Assembly (NCBI GenBank): GCA_024231975.1 | Contig: JAAEQB010000051.1 | Coordinates: 78,219-142,218 of the forward strand | Reading direction: 5' to 3' | DNA: 64,000 bases | Source of the DNA: Allobosea sp. | Lineage (GTDB): Bacteria > Pseudomonadota > Alphaproteobacteria > Rhizobiales > Beijerinckiaceae | Shown: positions 6,597-15,408 of the stretch, in pieces | How the letters are laid out: each line of letters opens with the position of its first letter | Position numbering within the stretch: the stretch's first letter is position 1 | Position numbers and translations under genes: made by a program | The notes under the pieces: model-generated | Databases searched by the model: none | The model's input: the letters and a program-made list of their open reading frames with translations, nothing else | What the model was told of the DNA's origin: nothing

Positions 6597-9188
6597 ATGT
6601 CGATGATTTCCGGCCTCGACCGAGCCTTCCGCCGCTCCGGTGGCGCAGTGCTGCTCGCATTGATGCTGCTGATCGTGCCGCTGGTGGCGCTGGCGCAGAC
6701 CGCCGACACGACGACCAGCCCGCGCGCGCGCCTGGACTCGATCCGCGGCGAACTCACGCAGATCGAAGGTTCGCTCGCCAATCCGAACGTCTCGGACAAT
6801 GAGTTGCAGCGCCAGCGCCTGCGCCTGCAGCCCTTGCTCGACCAACTGCGCATCCTCACCGACGAGCAGGCGCCGCGCACCGAGCAAGCCAAGCTCAGGC
6901 TCGACCAGCTCGGGGCGAAGCCCGATGCCAATGCGCCGCCCGAGACGCCGGACGTGGCGCGCGAGCGCGAGACCCGCACCAAGACCTTCGCCGAGGCGGA
7001 CGAGACTCTGAAGATCGGGCGCGCGACGCTGCTCCAGGCCGAGCAGCTGCAAAGCTCGATCGGCGACCTCAGGCGCGACCGCTTCGCCAAGGCGCTGTTC
7101 GCGGCCGGCCCGTCGATCCTCAATCCCGAGGTCTGGTCGACGACGCTGACGGCCTTCCCGTCCGATCTGCGCGCCTCGCAATTCATCTTCGGCGATTGGC
7201 TCTCGGTTTTCACCACGGCCCTGTTCAGCCCGCGCGGTGTCCTGGTCGCGCTCTCCTTCCTCGGCGCGATCGCGCTCTATGTCGCGCGCGCCCGCTACAT
7301 GCCGCGGCTGACGGCACGGCTCGCCGTGCACGGCGAGGCGAGCGCCCGCTATATTCTCTATGGAGCGCTGATCCGCATCGTCGCGCGGACGGCGCCGCCG
7401 GCGCTGGCGAGCTGGCTGATCTATGCTGGCCTGAACACCGCCGGCCTGCTGCCGCCACGGATCCAGCCGGTCATCCTGGCGATCGTCTTCGGCCTCGCCC
7501 TGATCGCCTTCGTCCAGGCGCTGGCCGATGCGCTGTTCGCGCCCGGCGAGCCGCAGCGGCGCCTCGCCAGCGTGATGGAATCGACGGCGCGCACCGTGAC
7601 CTGGATGGCGAGCTCGCTCGTCATCGTCATGGCAATCGGCAAGGTGTTCGAGGCCTGGCTGCAGGCGATCGCCGCCGGGCTCACTTTGTCGATCATCGTG
7701 CGAGGCGCTTTCGCCACCATCTTCGCGATCATCCTGATCGCCGGGCTCTATCGCCTGCGCGACAATCAGGAGATCGAGCAGGAAGCGTGCCTTGGCCCCT
7801 ATGTGCCGGTCGACGGCGCCAGCCTCGGGCCGGTGCGGATTCTCGGCTGGATCGTGGGGGTCGCCGTCATCCTGGCGCTGCTGCTCGGCTATGTCGTGCT
7901 GGCGACCTTCCTGACCGAGCAGGTGATCTGGCTCGGCATCCTCGCCGCCGCCTTCGTGCTGCTGATGCAGTTGATCGATCTCGGCATCACCAGCCAGCTC
8001 ACCGGCGACGGACGCTTCGCGCTGACGCTGCGGGCCGGCATCGGCCTGCGCACCGGGACGCTGCAGAAGATCGCGGTCGTGCTCACCGGCGTGCTCAAGA
8101 TCGTGCTCATCGTCGTCACGGTGATGCTGGCGCTGGCGCCTTGGGGCCTGGAATCGACCGATCTGACGACCTCGCTGCGAGCCGCCTTCTTCGGCTTCCA
8201 GGTCGGCGGGGTCACGGTCTCGCTGTCCTCGATCGTCGTCGCGATCATGCTTTTCGCGCTTGGGCTGGCGGCGACGCGCTCGCTGCAGCGCTGGCTCGAC
8301 GGCAAGTTCCTGCCGACGACGGCGCTCGATACCGGCCTGCGCAACTCGATCACCACGGCGGCCGGCTATGTCGGCTATGCCGCGGCGGCGGCGATCGGCT
8401 TCTCCTCGCTCGGCCTCAGCATGGAGCGGCTCACCCTGGTCGCCTCGGCGCTCTCGGTTGGTATCGGTTTCGGCCTGCAGTCGGTGGTATCGAACTTCGT
8501 CTCGGGCCTGATCCTGCTCTGGGAGCGACCGATCCGGGTCGGCGACCAGGTGCTGGTCGGCGATGCCGAGGGCATCGTCAAGCGCATCAATGTCCGCTCG
8601 ACCGAGATCGAGACCTTCGACCGCTCCTCGGTGATCGTGCCGAACTCGAACCTGGTCTCGGGCGTGGTGCGCAACCGCGTCCGCTCCGACCGGACGGGGC
8701 GGGTGCTGATCTCGATCAGCGTGCCGCGCCGGCTCAATCCCACCGAGGTCAGGGCGATGTTGCTCGACGCCGCGGAGGCGCATGGCGACGTGCTGAAAAA
8801 GCCGCCGCCGAACGTGCTGTTCAAGAAGCTCGGCACGACGACGATGGATTTCGACCTGATCTGCGTGGTCGGCGATGTCGACATCGTCGGGCGTGTCACC
8901 AGCGATCTCAACTACGTCATCCACCGGCGCCTCAGCGAACTGGAGACGCCGGTTGCGACAGAGCTGACGGTCAAGGGGTTGGAGGGCGTCGAGCACTCGC
9001 TCGGCGAGATCGCCGCGGCGGTGTCGAAGGAAGTTGGCCGCCGCACCAAGCCGGCAGGCGGGCGCGTCAGCGTTAGGCGTTCGGGCCCCCCACCCGAGGC
9101 CGAGGGCGAACCGGAGGAGGCTCGGCCCCCGCCGCCCGCCAAACCAGAACCGGCCGCGACGGGCGGCAAGGACGAGACCAAGGACTGA
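6597..9188 (+). CDS. DUF3772 / MscS-family mechanosensitive channel
   Basis: 863 aa from the ATG at 6597 (AGGA upstream), giving a signal peptide ending near VALAQ. The layout is an N-terminal periplasmic DUF3772 region with coiled-coil character (about 35-180), about ten membrane segments, then the MscS core: a pore helix (LSVGIGFGLQSVVSNFVSG), the beta domain (RPIRVGDQVLVG) and the alpha-beta cytosolic domain. A charged, Pro-rich C-terminal tail (about the last 50 residues) follows. The size and plan match MscK/YbiO-like large MscS proteins that open on hypo-osmotic stress in the inner membrane. It is apparently transcribed with the following small lipoprotein gene (4-bp gap). Confidence 0.88.
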   Translation: MSMISGLDRAFRRSGGAVLLALMLLIVPLVALAQTADTTTSPRARLDSIRGELTQIEGSLANPNVSDNELQRQRLRLQPLLDQLRILTDEQAPRTEQAKLRLDQLGAKPDANAPPETPDVARERETRTKTFAEADETLKIGRATLLQAEQLQSSIGDLRRDRFAKALFAAGPSILNPEVWSTTLTAFPSDLRASQFIFGDWLSVFTTALFSPRGVLVALSFLGAIALYVARARYMPRLTARLAVHGEASARYILYGALIRIVARTAPPALASWLIYAGLNTAGLLPPRIQPVILAIVFGLALIAFVQALADALFAPGEPQRRLASVMESTARTVTWMASSLVIVMAIGKVFEAWLQAIAAGLTLSIIVRGAFATIFAIILIAGLYRLRDNQEIEQEACLGPYVPVDGASLGPVRILGWIVGVAVILALLLGYVVLATFLTEQVIWLGILAAAFVLLMQLIDLGITSQLTGDGRFALTLRAGIGLRTGTLQKIAVVLTGVLKIVLIVVTVMLALAPWGLESTDLTTSLRAAFFGFQVGGVTVSLSSIVVAIMLFALGLAATRSLQRWLDGKFLPTTALDTGLRNSITTAAGYVGYAAAAAIGFSSLGLSMERLTLVASALSVGIGFGLQSVVSNFVSGLILLWERPIRVGDQVLVGDAEGIVKRINVRSTEIETFDRSSVIVPNSNLVSGVVRNRVRSDRTGRVLISISVPRRLNPTEVRAMLLDAAEAHGDVLKKPPPNVLFKKLGTTTMDFDLICVVGDVDIVGRVTSDLNYVIHRRLSELETPVATELTVKGLEGVEHSLGEIAAAVSKEVGRRTKPAGGRVSVRRSGPPPEAEGEPEEARPPPPAKPEPAATGGKDETKD

Positions 9189-9192
9189 TGCG

Positions 9193-9720
9193 ATGCGCCT
9201 ACCCTCCGCTCCCTCCGCGCAGCAGCGGTTGCGATCGATGAGCTGCCCTGCCGCGCTCGCCGCAGCCCTTTCGATGCTGAATCTCGCCGGCTGCACCGAG
9301 CCGGTGCGGACCCAGCCCGCCTTCTACCGCGATCTCGGCTCGCCCTCGGCGAGGGTCGACGCCGAGGCGGCGCGCGCGACGATCTCGGCCTATCGCCTGA
9401 ATGCCGGCCTCGGGGCGCTGAAGCTCGATCCGGAGCTGATGCAGGCGGCCGAGCAGGAGGCCGCCGCCATGGCTGCCGCCGACAAGCCGGCGCAGGCTGA
9501 AGCCGTGAAGGCGAGGCTGGCGCGATCCGGCCAGCCCGGCGCCGAGGCCAATCTCTCCGCCGGCTATCGTCGCCTCGCCGAGGCCTTCTCGGGCTGGCGT
9601 GACTCGCCGCAGCACGACCGGGTGATGAAGGCGCCGAACGCGACGCGGATGGGCATCGCCTCCGCCTATGCGGCGGGCTCGAAATACCAGGTTTACTGGG
9701 CGCTGGTGGTCGCGCCCTGA
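9193..9720 (+). CDS. CAP/SCP-domain lipoprotein
   Basis: 175 aa from the ATG at 9193, 4 bp after the channel gene. An in-frame ATG at 9238 would give a cleaner signal peptide and is a fair alternative. The lipobox LNLAGC predicts a lipid-anchored protein. The rest is a short CAP (SCP/PR-1-like) domain: helical repeat DAEAARATISAYR, then a GWRDSPQHDRVMKAPN segment that corresponds to the conserved CAP motif 'W..S..H...ml', and ending near a beta strand YWALVVA. CAP proteins are secreted proteins of varied roles; here a cell-envelope role is inferred from the lipid anchor and the MscS neighbour. Confidence 0.8.
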   Translation: MRLPSAPSAQQRLRSMSCPAALAAALSMLNLAGCTEPVRTQPAFYRDLGSPSARVDAEAARATISAYRLNAGLGALKLDPELMQAAEQEAAAMAAADKPAQAEAVKARLARSGQPGAEANLSAGYRRLAEAFSGWRDSPQHDRVMKAPNATRMGIASAYAAGSKYQVYWALVVAP

Positions 9721-9739
9721 GCAGGGGCAGCCGAGGCGC

Positions 9740-10492
9740 TCATTCGATCGGGAAATCGAAGGGCGTCTTCGGGAACGGTTCCTTCGCCAGCGTGAAGTGC
9801 CACCATTCCTTGCCGTAGCCGCGGAAGCCCTCGGCCGCCATCGCCGCGGCGAGGGTTTCGCGGTTGCGATGGGCCTCGGCGCTGACGCCGGGATGGTGGA
9901 GCGCGCTTTTCTCCGAGAAGCAGTCGAAGCTCGTGCCGAGATCGAGGCTGCTTTCGCGTGGGCGGACAGCGGGCGGGCCGTCGCAGGGGCCAGCATCCGC
10001 GGGTGTCGGCAGAGCAGCCTCGCCGGCGCGGATGAGCCCGACATCGACGGTGGAGCCGCGTGAGTGGCTCGAATTGCCGGCAATGTAGCCTCTGGCGATG
10101 AGATCGCCCCTGGCGATGCCGGGATGGAAGATGCGGCCGAGATCTGACCCGTTCGGCCGCTTCACCCAGTCATTGAAGGCGGCGACGGCCCGGGCCGGCC
10201 TGTAGCAGTCGAACAGCTTCAGGCCATAGCCTTGCCGGGCTAGCCGATTCTCGACGCGGATCAGCGCGTTCGCGGCCTCGCGCGTCAGCACGCATTCGCC
10301 CCGGCCATAGCCGGGCACGGGCGCGCCGGTGAAATTGAACGGCGTCGCATAGCGGATGTCCTGCGCGATCCCCGGCGCGAGCTCGCGCAGCCACACGAAG
10401 CCGGACGGCAGCGGCTCGGCATCGACGGATCGCGAGGCAAGCACGAGGAGGATGGCGCTCAGTGCCCACATGCCGATCGCCGGCCGCGGCAT
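9740..10492 (-). CDS. VanX/DdpX-like D-Ala-D-Ala dipeptidase (M15D)
   Basis: 250 aa from the ATG at 10492, giving a signal peptide to about residue 25; the frame stays open to 10759 without a better start. Zinc-site residues of the M15 family are present: SSHSRGSTVD (His143, Asp150) and EWWH (catalytic Glu229, His232), with Arg99 in DCYRP. These enzymes cleave D-alanyl-D-alanine and similar dipeptides. With a signal peptide and no vanHA genes nearby, a role in periplasmic peptidoglycan dipeptide recycling is more likely than glycopeptide resistance. It stands alone, convergent with the CAP lipoprotein gene. Confidence 0.88.
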   Translation of the reverse strand: MPRPAIGMWALSAILLVLASRSVDAEPLPSGFVWLRELAPGIAQDIRYATPFNFTGAPVPGYGRGECVLTREAANALIRVENRLARQGYGLKLFDCYRPARAVAAFNDWVKRPNGSDLGRIFHPGIARGDLIARGYIAGNSSHSRGSTVDVGLIRAGEAALPTPADAGPCDGPPAVRPRESSLDLGTSFDCFSEKSALHHPGVSAEAHRNRETLAAAMAAEGFRGYGKEWWHFTLAKEPFPKTPFDFPIE

Positions 10493-10813
10493 GCCGCGGC
10501 TCAAGGTTTGGCGCCGGTCGACAGCGGCGGCGCATCGGCCTTCAGCACAATGCCGACCCTGCAAGGCCGTCAGGTCGGCGAAGGTGACGAACAAGCCTTG
10601 ATCGCCATGGCTACTGCGATGCTTCTGCGCCATCGTCCAGCCTCCGCTCAGGTCGCTTCGGCCATCTCGGCGCGATGGTGGACGGGCAGATAAGCGAGCG
10701 GCATTTCGCGCATCGGCAACACGCTTCGCGGAAACGATAAGGAACGACGATTGAATCAAGCGTCAAGGCAGAGGACTTGCTCAGGCCGCGCCGTCGTCTA
10801 AAGCTTGGCCGCG
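10493..10813. other. Divergent intergenic region, no gene supported
   Basis: 321 bp between the leftward dipeptidase and the rightward glucan exporter. The dipeptidase frame remains open upstream to 10759 but without family-like sequence, and rightward frames here are low-complexity shadows. The stretch near 10725-10775 (GAAACGATAAGGAACGACGATTGAATC) is the most AT-rich and a plausible promoter site, but no box is convincing. Confidence 0.4.
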
Positions 10814-12622
10814 ATGTCTCTGCTTGCGATCTATGCCCGCGTCCTCGGTGAGCTCGGCCCGGAACGGCGCCTCGGGCTCATCCTCGCCATCGCCAACATC
10901 GCGCTGGCGGGCGCGGCCTTTGCCGAGCCGATGCTGTTCGGCGCGCTGATCGACAAATTGACCAGCCTGCAGACGGCGGGCACGCGCCCGAGCTGGGCCG
11001 ACATCAGCGTGCTGCTCGGCGCCTGGGTCGGCTTCGGCCTGTTCAACATCGGCGCCGGCGTCTTCGTCGCGCTGTTCGCCGACCGGCTGGCGCATCGCCG
11101 GCGGCTCGCGGTGATGGCGAACTATTTCGAGCATGCGCTGACCCTGCCGCTCGCCTATCACACGCAGACCCATTCCGGCCGCGTGCTCAAGGTGATGCTG
11201 GAGGGCACCAGCGGCATGTGGGCGCTGTGGCTCTCCTTCTTCCGCGAGCATTGCGCCAGCTTCGTCGCGCTGTTCATCCTCCTGCCGTTCACGCTCTGGA
11301 AGAACTGGCAGCTCGGCCTGGTGCTGATCTTCCTCGTCGTGCTGTTCGGCACGCTGACCGCCTTCGTGCTGCGCAAGACCGACAAATTGCAGAGCAATGT
11401 CGAGGCCTATCATTCCAGCCTCGCCGAACGCGCCTCCGACGCGCTCGGCAACGTGCCGGTGATCCAGAGCTTCACCCGGATCGAGGCCGAGGTCCGCGGC
11501 CTGCGCAACACCATCACCAGCCTGCTCGAAGCGCAGATCCCTGTGTTGACCTGGTGGGCGGTCGCGACCGTTGCCACCCGCGCCTCGGCGACGCTGACCG
11601 TGCTCTCGATCTTCGTCGTCGGTACCTGGCTCCTGATGCAGGGGCTGACCACGGTCGGCGAGATCGTCACATTCATGGGTTTCGCCACCATGCTGGTCGG
11701 GCGGCTCGAGCAGATCGTCGCCTTCGTAAACTTCATCTTCATGCAGGCGCCGAAGATGCGCGAGTTCTTCGAGGTGATCGACACGCTGCCGGCGGTGCGC
11801 GACCTGCCAGGCGCGCCTGATGCTGGCCGGCTCGAGGGCCGGATCACTTTCGACGACGTCTCCTTCTCCTATGACGGCAAGCGCGCTGCTGTCGCCGACG
11901 TCTCCTTCGAGGTCAGGCCCGGCGAGACCATCGCCATCGTCGGCTCGACCGGCTCGGGCAAGTCGACCACGCTCGGCCTTTTGCACCGCGCCTTCGATCC
12001 GCAATCGGGCCGCATCCTCGCCGATGGCCGCGACATCCGGGAGATCTCGCTGCTTTCGCTCCGGCGCAATATCGGCGTCGTCTTCCAGGAGCCGATGCTG
12101 TTCGCCCGCTCGATCCGCGAGAACCTCACCGTCGGCAAGCCGGATGCGACCGATGCCGAGATGATGGAGGCGCTCGACCGGGCGCAGGCGACCGAAGTCA
12201 TGGCGCGCCAGACCGATGGGCTCGACACTATCGTCGGCGAGCGCGGCCGTACCCTCTCCGGCGGTGAGCGCCAGCGCCTGTCGATCGCACGCGCTTTGCT
12301 GAAGAACCCGCCGATCCTGATCCTCGACGAAGCGACCTCGGCCCTCGATGCGGCGACCGAGGTGAAGCTGCAGAAGGCGCTCGACGAGGTGATGAAGGGC
12401 CGCACCACCTTCGTCATCGCCCACCGGCTCGCCACCATCCGCAATGCCGACCGCATCCTGGTGTTCGAGCAGGGCAAGGTGATCGAGATGGGCTCCTTCG
12501 AGGAGCTCGTCGCCAAGGGCGGCCGTTTCGCGGCGCTGGCACGGGCGCAGTATCTGGTGACGGACAAGCCTGTCGCGCCCCAGCCTTCGTCTCTGGCAAG
12601 CAAGGGCATCGTCGACGGCTGA
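10814..12622 (+). CDS. ndvA: Glucan exporter-like ABC transporter (NdvA/ChvA family)
   Basis: 602 aa from the ATG at 10814. It is a half-size ABC exporter with the permease domain first (six membrane segments, about 15-310) and then an ATPase with Walker A GSTGSGKST, signature LSGGERQRLS and Walker B ILILDEATSALD. The N-terminus (IYARVLGELG, AEPMLFGALIDKL) and the EAYHSSLAERASDALGNVPVIQS region resemble the cyclic beta-1,2-glucan exporter of rhizobia, which acts as a homodimer in the inner membrane for osmo-adaptation. No glucan synthase (ndvB/chvB) is present in the window, so export of another glycan remains possible. Confidence 0.75.
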   Translation: MSLLAIYARVLGELGPERRLGLILAIANIALAGAAFAEPMLFGALIDKLTSLQTAGTRPSWADISVLLGAWVGFGLFNIGAGVFVALFADRLAHRRRLAVMANYFEHALTLPLAYHTQTHSGRVLKVMLEGTSGMWALWLSFFREHCASFVALFILLPFTLWKNWQLGLVLIFLVVLFGTLTAFVLRKTDKLQSNVEAYHSSLAERASDALGNVPVIQSFTRIEAEVRGLRNTITSLLEAQIPVLTWWAVATVATRASATLTVLSIFVVGTWLLMQGLTTVGEIVTFMGFATMLVGRLEQIVAFVNFIFMQAPKMREFFEVIDTLPAVRDLPGAPDAGRLEGRITFDDVSFSYDGKRAAVADVSFEVRPGETIAIVGSTGSGKSTTLGLLHRAFDPQSGRILADGRDIREISLLSLRRNIGVVFQEPMLFARSIRENLTVGKPDATDAEMMEALDRAQATEVMARQTDGLDTIVGERGRTLSGGERQRLSIARALLKNPPILILDEATSALDAATEVKLQKALDEVMKGRTTFVIAHRLATIRNADRILVFEQGKVIEMGSFEELVAKGGRFAALARAQYLVTDKPVAPQPSSLASKGIVDG

Positions 12623-12688
12623 CTGCGCCGATCCCGGGCATTCCGCGCGAAACTCGCACCACCGCCTGATCAACACGGAGGCCCGTCC

Positions 12689-13669
12689 ATGACTCGCTTT
12701 TTGCCCGCCTTTGCGCTGGCTCTGATCATGTTGCCGGTGCCCGCCGCTGTCGCCCAGACGGTCTGGGAGATGCCGACCGAGTATCCCGCCAGTGCCATCC
12801 CGGGCGAGGGTGTCGCGACCTTTGCCACGCTGGTGAACGAGCGCTCGGGCGGGCGATTGACGATCACCCCGAGTTTCGACGCCGCCAAGGGGATCAAGTC
12901 GGCAGCCATGGTCGCTGCCGTCCAGGAGGGGAAGGTCGCGGCTGGCGATGCCTTCGCCGGGGCGCTCGGGGCGGTGCATCCGCTCTTCGGCCTGTCCTCG
13001 CTGCCCTTCCTCGCGACCTCGATCGAGGACGCCAGGCGCCTGACCGATCTCGCCAGGCCGGCCTATGCCAAGGTCTTCGCCGGCTATGGCCAGCGCATCC
13101 TCTACACCACGCCCTGGCCGGCCTCCGGCATCTGGTCGAAGGAGCCGGTGATCGCGGCCAAGGACCTCACGGGGCTGTCGATCCGCACCTATGACGCGAC
13201 CTCGACCACGGTGATGGGCAATGCCGGCGCCAGGGCGGTCAACCTGTCCTTCGCCGATGCCATGCCGAAGGTGACGGACGGCTCGGTTACGGCGGTGCTG
13301 TCCTCGGGGGACGGCGGCGCGGGCCGCAATCTCTGGCAGTTCCTGCCGCATTTCAGCGAGGTGAACTACGCGCTGCCGATCTCGCTGGCGACGGTGAACC
13401 TCGCCGCCTACGAGGCGCTGCCGGCCGATCTCAGGCAGGTCGTCGACGAGGCTGCGGCCGAGACCGAGCGGCGGCAATGGAGCGCGATCAGGACGCGGCT
13501 CGACGAGAACTATGCCCGCATGCGCGCCAATGGCGTCACCATCCATGCGAAGCTGCCGGCCGAGCTTACCCAGCGGCTCGGGACGGCCGGCAAGGCCGCG
13601 GTCGAGGATTGGCGCGGCAAGGCCGGTGCGGAGGGCGCCGCCATCCTCGACGCCTTCGCGAAGCGCTGA
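12689..13669 (+). CDS. TRAP-transporter DctP-type binding protein (orphan)
   Basis: 326 aa with signal peptide (ALALIMLPVPAAVAQ) and the DctP architecture: N-terminal lobe with TEYPASAIPGEGVATFA, hinge region with SLPFLATSIEDARRL, then DLTGLSIRTYDATST, and a C-terminal helical part (VDEAAAETERRQW). Such proteins bind carboxylate substrates in the periplasm and deliver them to DctQM. No membrane partners are encoded next to it, so it must use distant DctQM subunits or serve sensing. The ligand-anchoring Arg is probably in the SIRTYDA segment. It is a single gene. Confidence 0.85.
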   Translation: MTRFLPAFALALIMLPVPAAVAQTVWEMPTEYPASAIPGEGVATFATLVNERSGGRLTITPSFDAAKGIKSAAMVAAVQEGKVAAGDAFAGALGAVHPLFGLSSLPFLATSIEDARRLTDLARPAYAKVFAGYGQRILYTTPWPASGIWSKEPVIAAKDLTGLSIRTYDATSTTVMGNAGARAVNLSFADAMPKVTDGSVTAVLSSGDGGAGRNLWQFLPHFSEVNYALPISLATVNLAAYEALPADLRQVVDEAAAETERRQWSAIRTRLDENYARMRANGVTIHAKLPAELTQRLGTAGKAAVEDWRGKAGAEGAAILDAFAKR

Positions 13670-13778
13670 GGCAGCGCGGTTTCGATTACCTAAGGCGTAA
13701 TCGACCTGCGGCGCCCCGGCGGGCATGGTCCCTCGCGACACCGGCCACACCGGCCGTTTCTCGAACGAGGAGACGATC

Positions 13779-14108
13779 ATGACCGCCTATGCCATCGCCC
13801 ATCTGCGCGACGTCGACCTGAACGCCGAGATCGTCGACTACATCCGCCTGATCGACGAGACCCTCGTGCCGTTCGGCGGCCGCTTCCTGATCCATGGCGT
13901 GACGCCGGAGGTCATCGAGGAGCCGTGGGAGGGCGATCTCGTCGTCATCGCCTTCCCGGACATTGGCGCGGCGCGCAGCTGGTACGCCTCGCCGGCCTAT
14001 CAGGCGATCCTGCCGCTCAGGACGCGCAATTCGCGCAGCGCCGCGATCATCCTCGACGGCGTGCCGGAGGGGTACAAGGCGACCGATTTCCTGGCGAAGC
14101 TGGGCTGA
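13779..14108 (+). CDS. DUF1330 family protein
   Basis: 109 aa from the ATG at 13779, with GAGGAG 7 nt upstream. It is a ferredoxin-like alpha+beta barrel protein of the DUF1330 family: TAYAIAHLRDV opening strand, GGRFLIHG, IAFPDIGAARSWYASPAYQAI and a closing RNSRSAAIILDGV. No enzymatic activity is established for this family. It is likely cytosolic, with no operon partners. An inverted repeat (CGCGAT-caaca-ATCGCG, 14134-14150) follows the stop. Confidence 0.85.
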   Translation: MTAYAIAHLRDVDLNAEIVDYIRLIDETLVPFGGRFLIHGVTPEVIEEPWEGDLVVIAFPDIGAARSWYASPAYQAILPLRTRNSRSAAIILDGVPEGYKATDFLAKLG

Positions 14109-14229
14109 CCCCAGCCCGCGCGCCCTGAAAAACCGCGATCAACAATCGCGTGTCACAGGCCTGCCGTTGTGAGATCATTTTCGGCATGTACCCGCCGATT
14201 GTCTTTTCAACACGGATCCATTGCCAGAC

Positions 14230-15408
14230 ATGATGATCGCCCGCCTCGCCTGCGCCTGGGCCTCGGTCGCAGCCTTTCAGCTTTTCGGTGGCACTCTGCT
14301 CGCGCAGCTCGGCACTCCCTTGCCGTCGCTGCTGATCTTCGCCTGGCTGCTGGGCATCATCATCTGGTCGGCCTTCGGCGTGGTGCACGAGGCCGAGGAG
14401 CTGGCGCACCGGCTCGGCGAACCCTATGGCACGCTGATCCTGACGCTTGCGATCGTCATCATCGAGGTGGCGCTGATCTCGGCGGTGATGCTGGGAGCCA
14501 AGGGCGCACCGACGCTCGGGCGCGACACTATGTTCGCGGTGCTGATGATCGTGCTCAACGGCGTCGTCGGCATCGGCCTCCTGATCGGCGGCCTCAGGCA
14601 TTTCTCGCAGAGCTACAACCTCAAGGGCGCCTCCGCCTATCTCGCGGTGATCATCCCGCTGACGCTGATCCCGCTGGTGCTGCCGAACTTCACCACCTCG
14701 ACCTCGGACGGCACGCTGACGACCTTCCAGTCGATCGCCTTCTCGCTGTTCACTCTGTCGCTCTATGTCGTCTTCCTGATCCTGCAGACGGGCCGGCACA
14801 GCGTCTTCTTCATGGAGCCGGCGAGCGAGGCGAATGTGCCCTATGGCGCCGCCTATGCCCGGGCCAGGATGCAGCCGAAGCCCGAGGCCGAGGCGGCCTT
14901 GCAGCCTGCGCCCGCCGTTGAGTCGGAGGGCGAGCCGTCGCACGCGCCATCGGACGGCTCGATCCGCTCCCATGTCCTGCTGCTGCTCGCGAACATCCTG
15001 CCGATCGTGATCCTGGCGAAGAGCCTCGCCGGGGTGCTCGACTACGGCATCGTGCGCCTCGGCGCCCCGGCGGCGCTCGGCGGCATCCTGATCGCGATGG
15101 TGGTGTTCACGCCCGAATGCATCGCTGCGCTGCGCGCGATCAACGCGAACCAGCTGCAGCGCGCGGTCAATCTCTGCCTGGGGGCCGCGGCCTCGACCTT
15201 GGGCCTGACGGTCCCGGCCGTCCTGCTCATCGGCGTCCTCACCGACGAGAAGGTCGTGCTCGGCCTCTCTGGCACCAACATGGTCATCCTGTCGATGACC
15301 TTGTTCCTGAGCACGCTGACCTTCACCGGTACGCGCACCACCATGCTGGAGGGCGCCGTGCACCTTTCGGTGTTCTTCGTCTTCCTGGTGCTGGTGTTCA
15401 GCCCCTGA
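14230..15408 (+). CDS. chaA: Ca2+/H+ antiporter, ChaA type
   Basis: 392 aa from the ATG at 14230. It has about eleven membrane segments in two homologous halves, each with an acidic cation-binding motif: VVHEAEELAHR with IVIIEVALI in the first, and VVFTPECIAAL in the second. A cytosolic charged linker (about 215-245) separates them. The CaCA family exchanges Na+/K+ or Ca2+ for protons across the inner membrane and supports alkaline or salt tolerance. Its 3' end overlaps the convergent CNNM-like gene by 11 bp. Confidence 0.87.
   Translation: MMIARLACAWASVAAFQLFGGTLLAQLGTPLPSLLIFAWLLGIIIWSAFGVVHEAEELAHRLGEPYGTLILTLAIVIIEVALISAVMLGAKGAPTLGRDTMFAVLMIVLNGVVGIGLLIGGLRHFSQSYNLKGASAYLAVIIPLTLIPLVLPNFTTSTSDGTLTTFQSIAFSLFTLSLYVVFLILQTGRHSVFFMEPASEANVPYGAAYARARMQPKPEAEAALQPAPAVESEGEPSHAPSDGSIRSHVLLLLANILPIVILAKSLAGVLDYGIVRLGAPAALGGILIAMVVFTPECIAALRAINANQLQRAVNLCLGAAASTLGLTVPAVLLIGVLTDEKVVLGLSGTNMVILSMTLFLSTLTFTGTRTTMLEGAVHLSVFFVFLVLVFSP

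Noticed and set aside
6444..9296. A 950-codon leftward open frame opposite the MscS gene
   Set aside because: Composition is Arg/Gln/Asp-rich low complexity typical of an antisense shadow in GC-rich DNA, with no domain; the rightward frame has clear MscS motifs.
9740..10492. Glycopeptide resistance gene (vanX)
   Set aside because: Active-site motifs fit, but it has a signal peptide and no vanHA or regulator genes nearby; a periplasmic recycling role is simpler in a Gram-negative.
10781..13780. A 999-codon leftward frame across the glucan exporter and TRAP genes
   Set aside because: It spans two well supported genes on the opposite strand and shows only repetitive charged sequence; an antisense shadow.
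14134..14150. Intrinsic terminator for the DUF1330 gene
   Set aside because: The 6-bp hairpin CGCGAT/ATCGCG has its A-run on the 5' side, so the U-tract would serve leftward transcription, and no leftward gene ends there.
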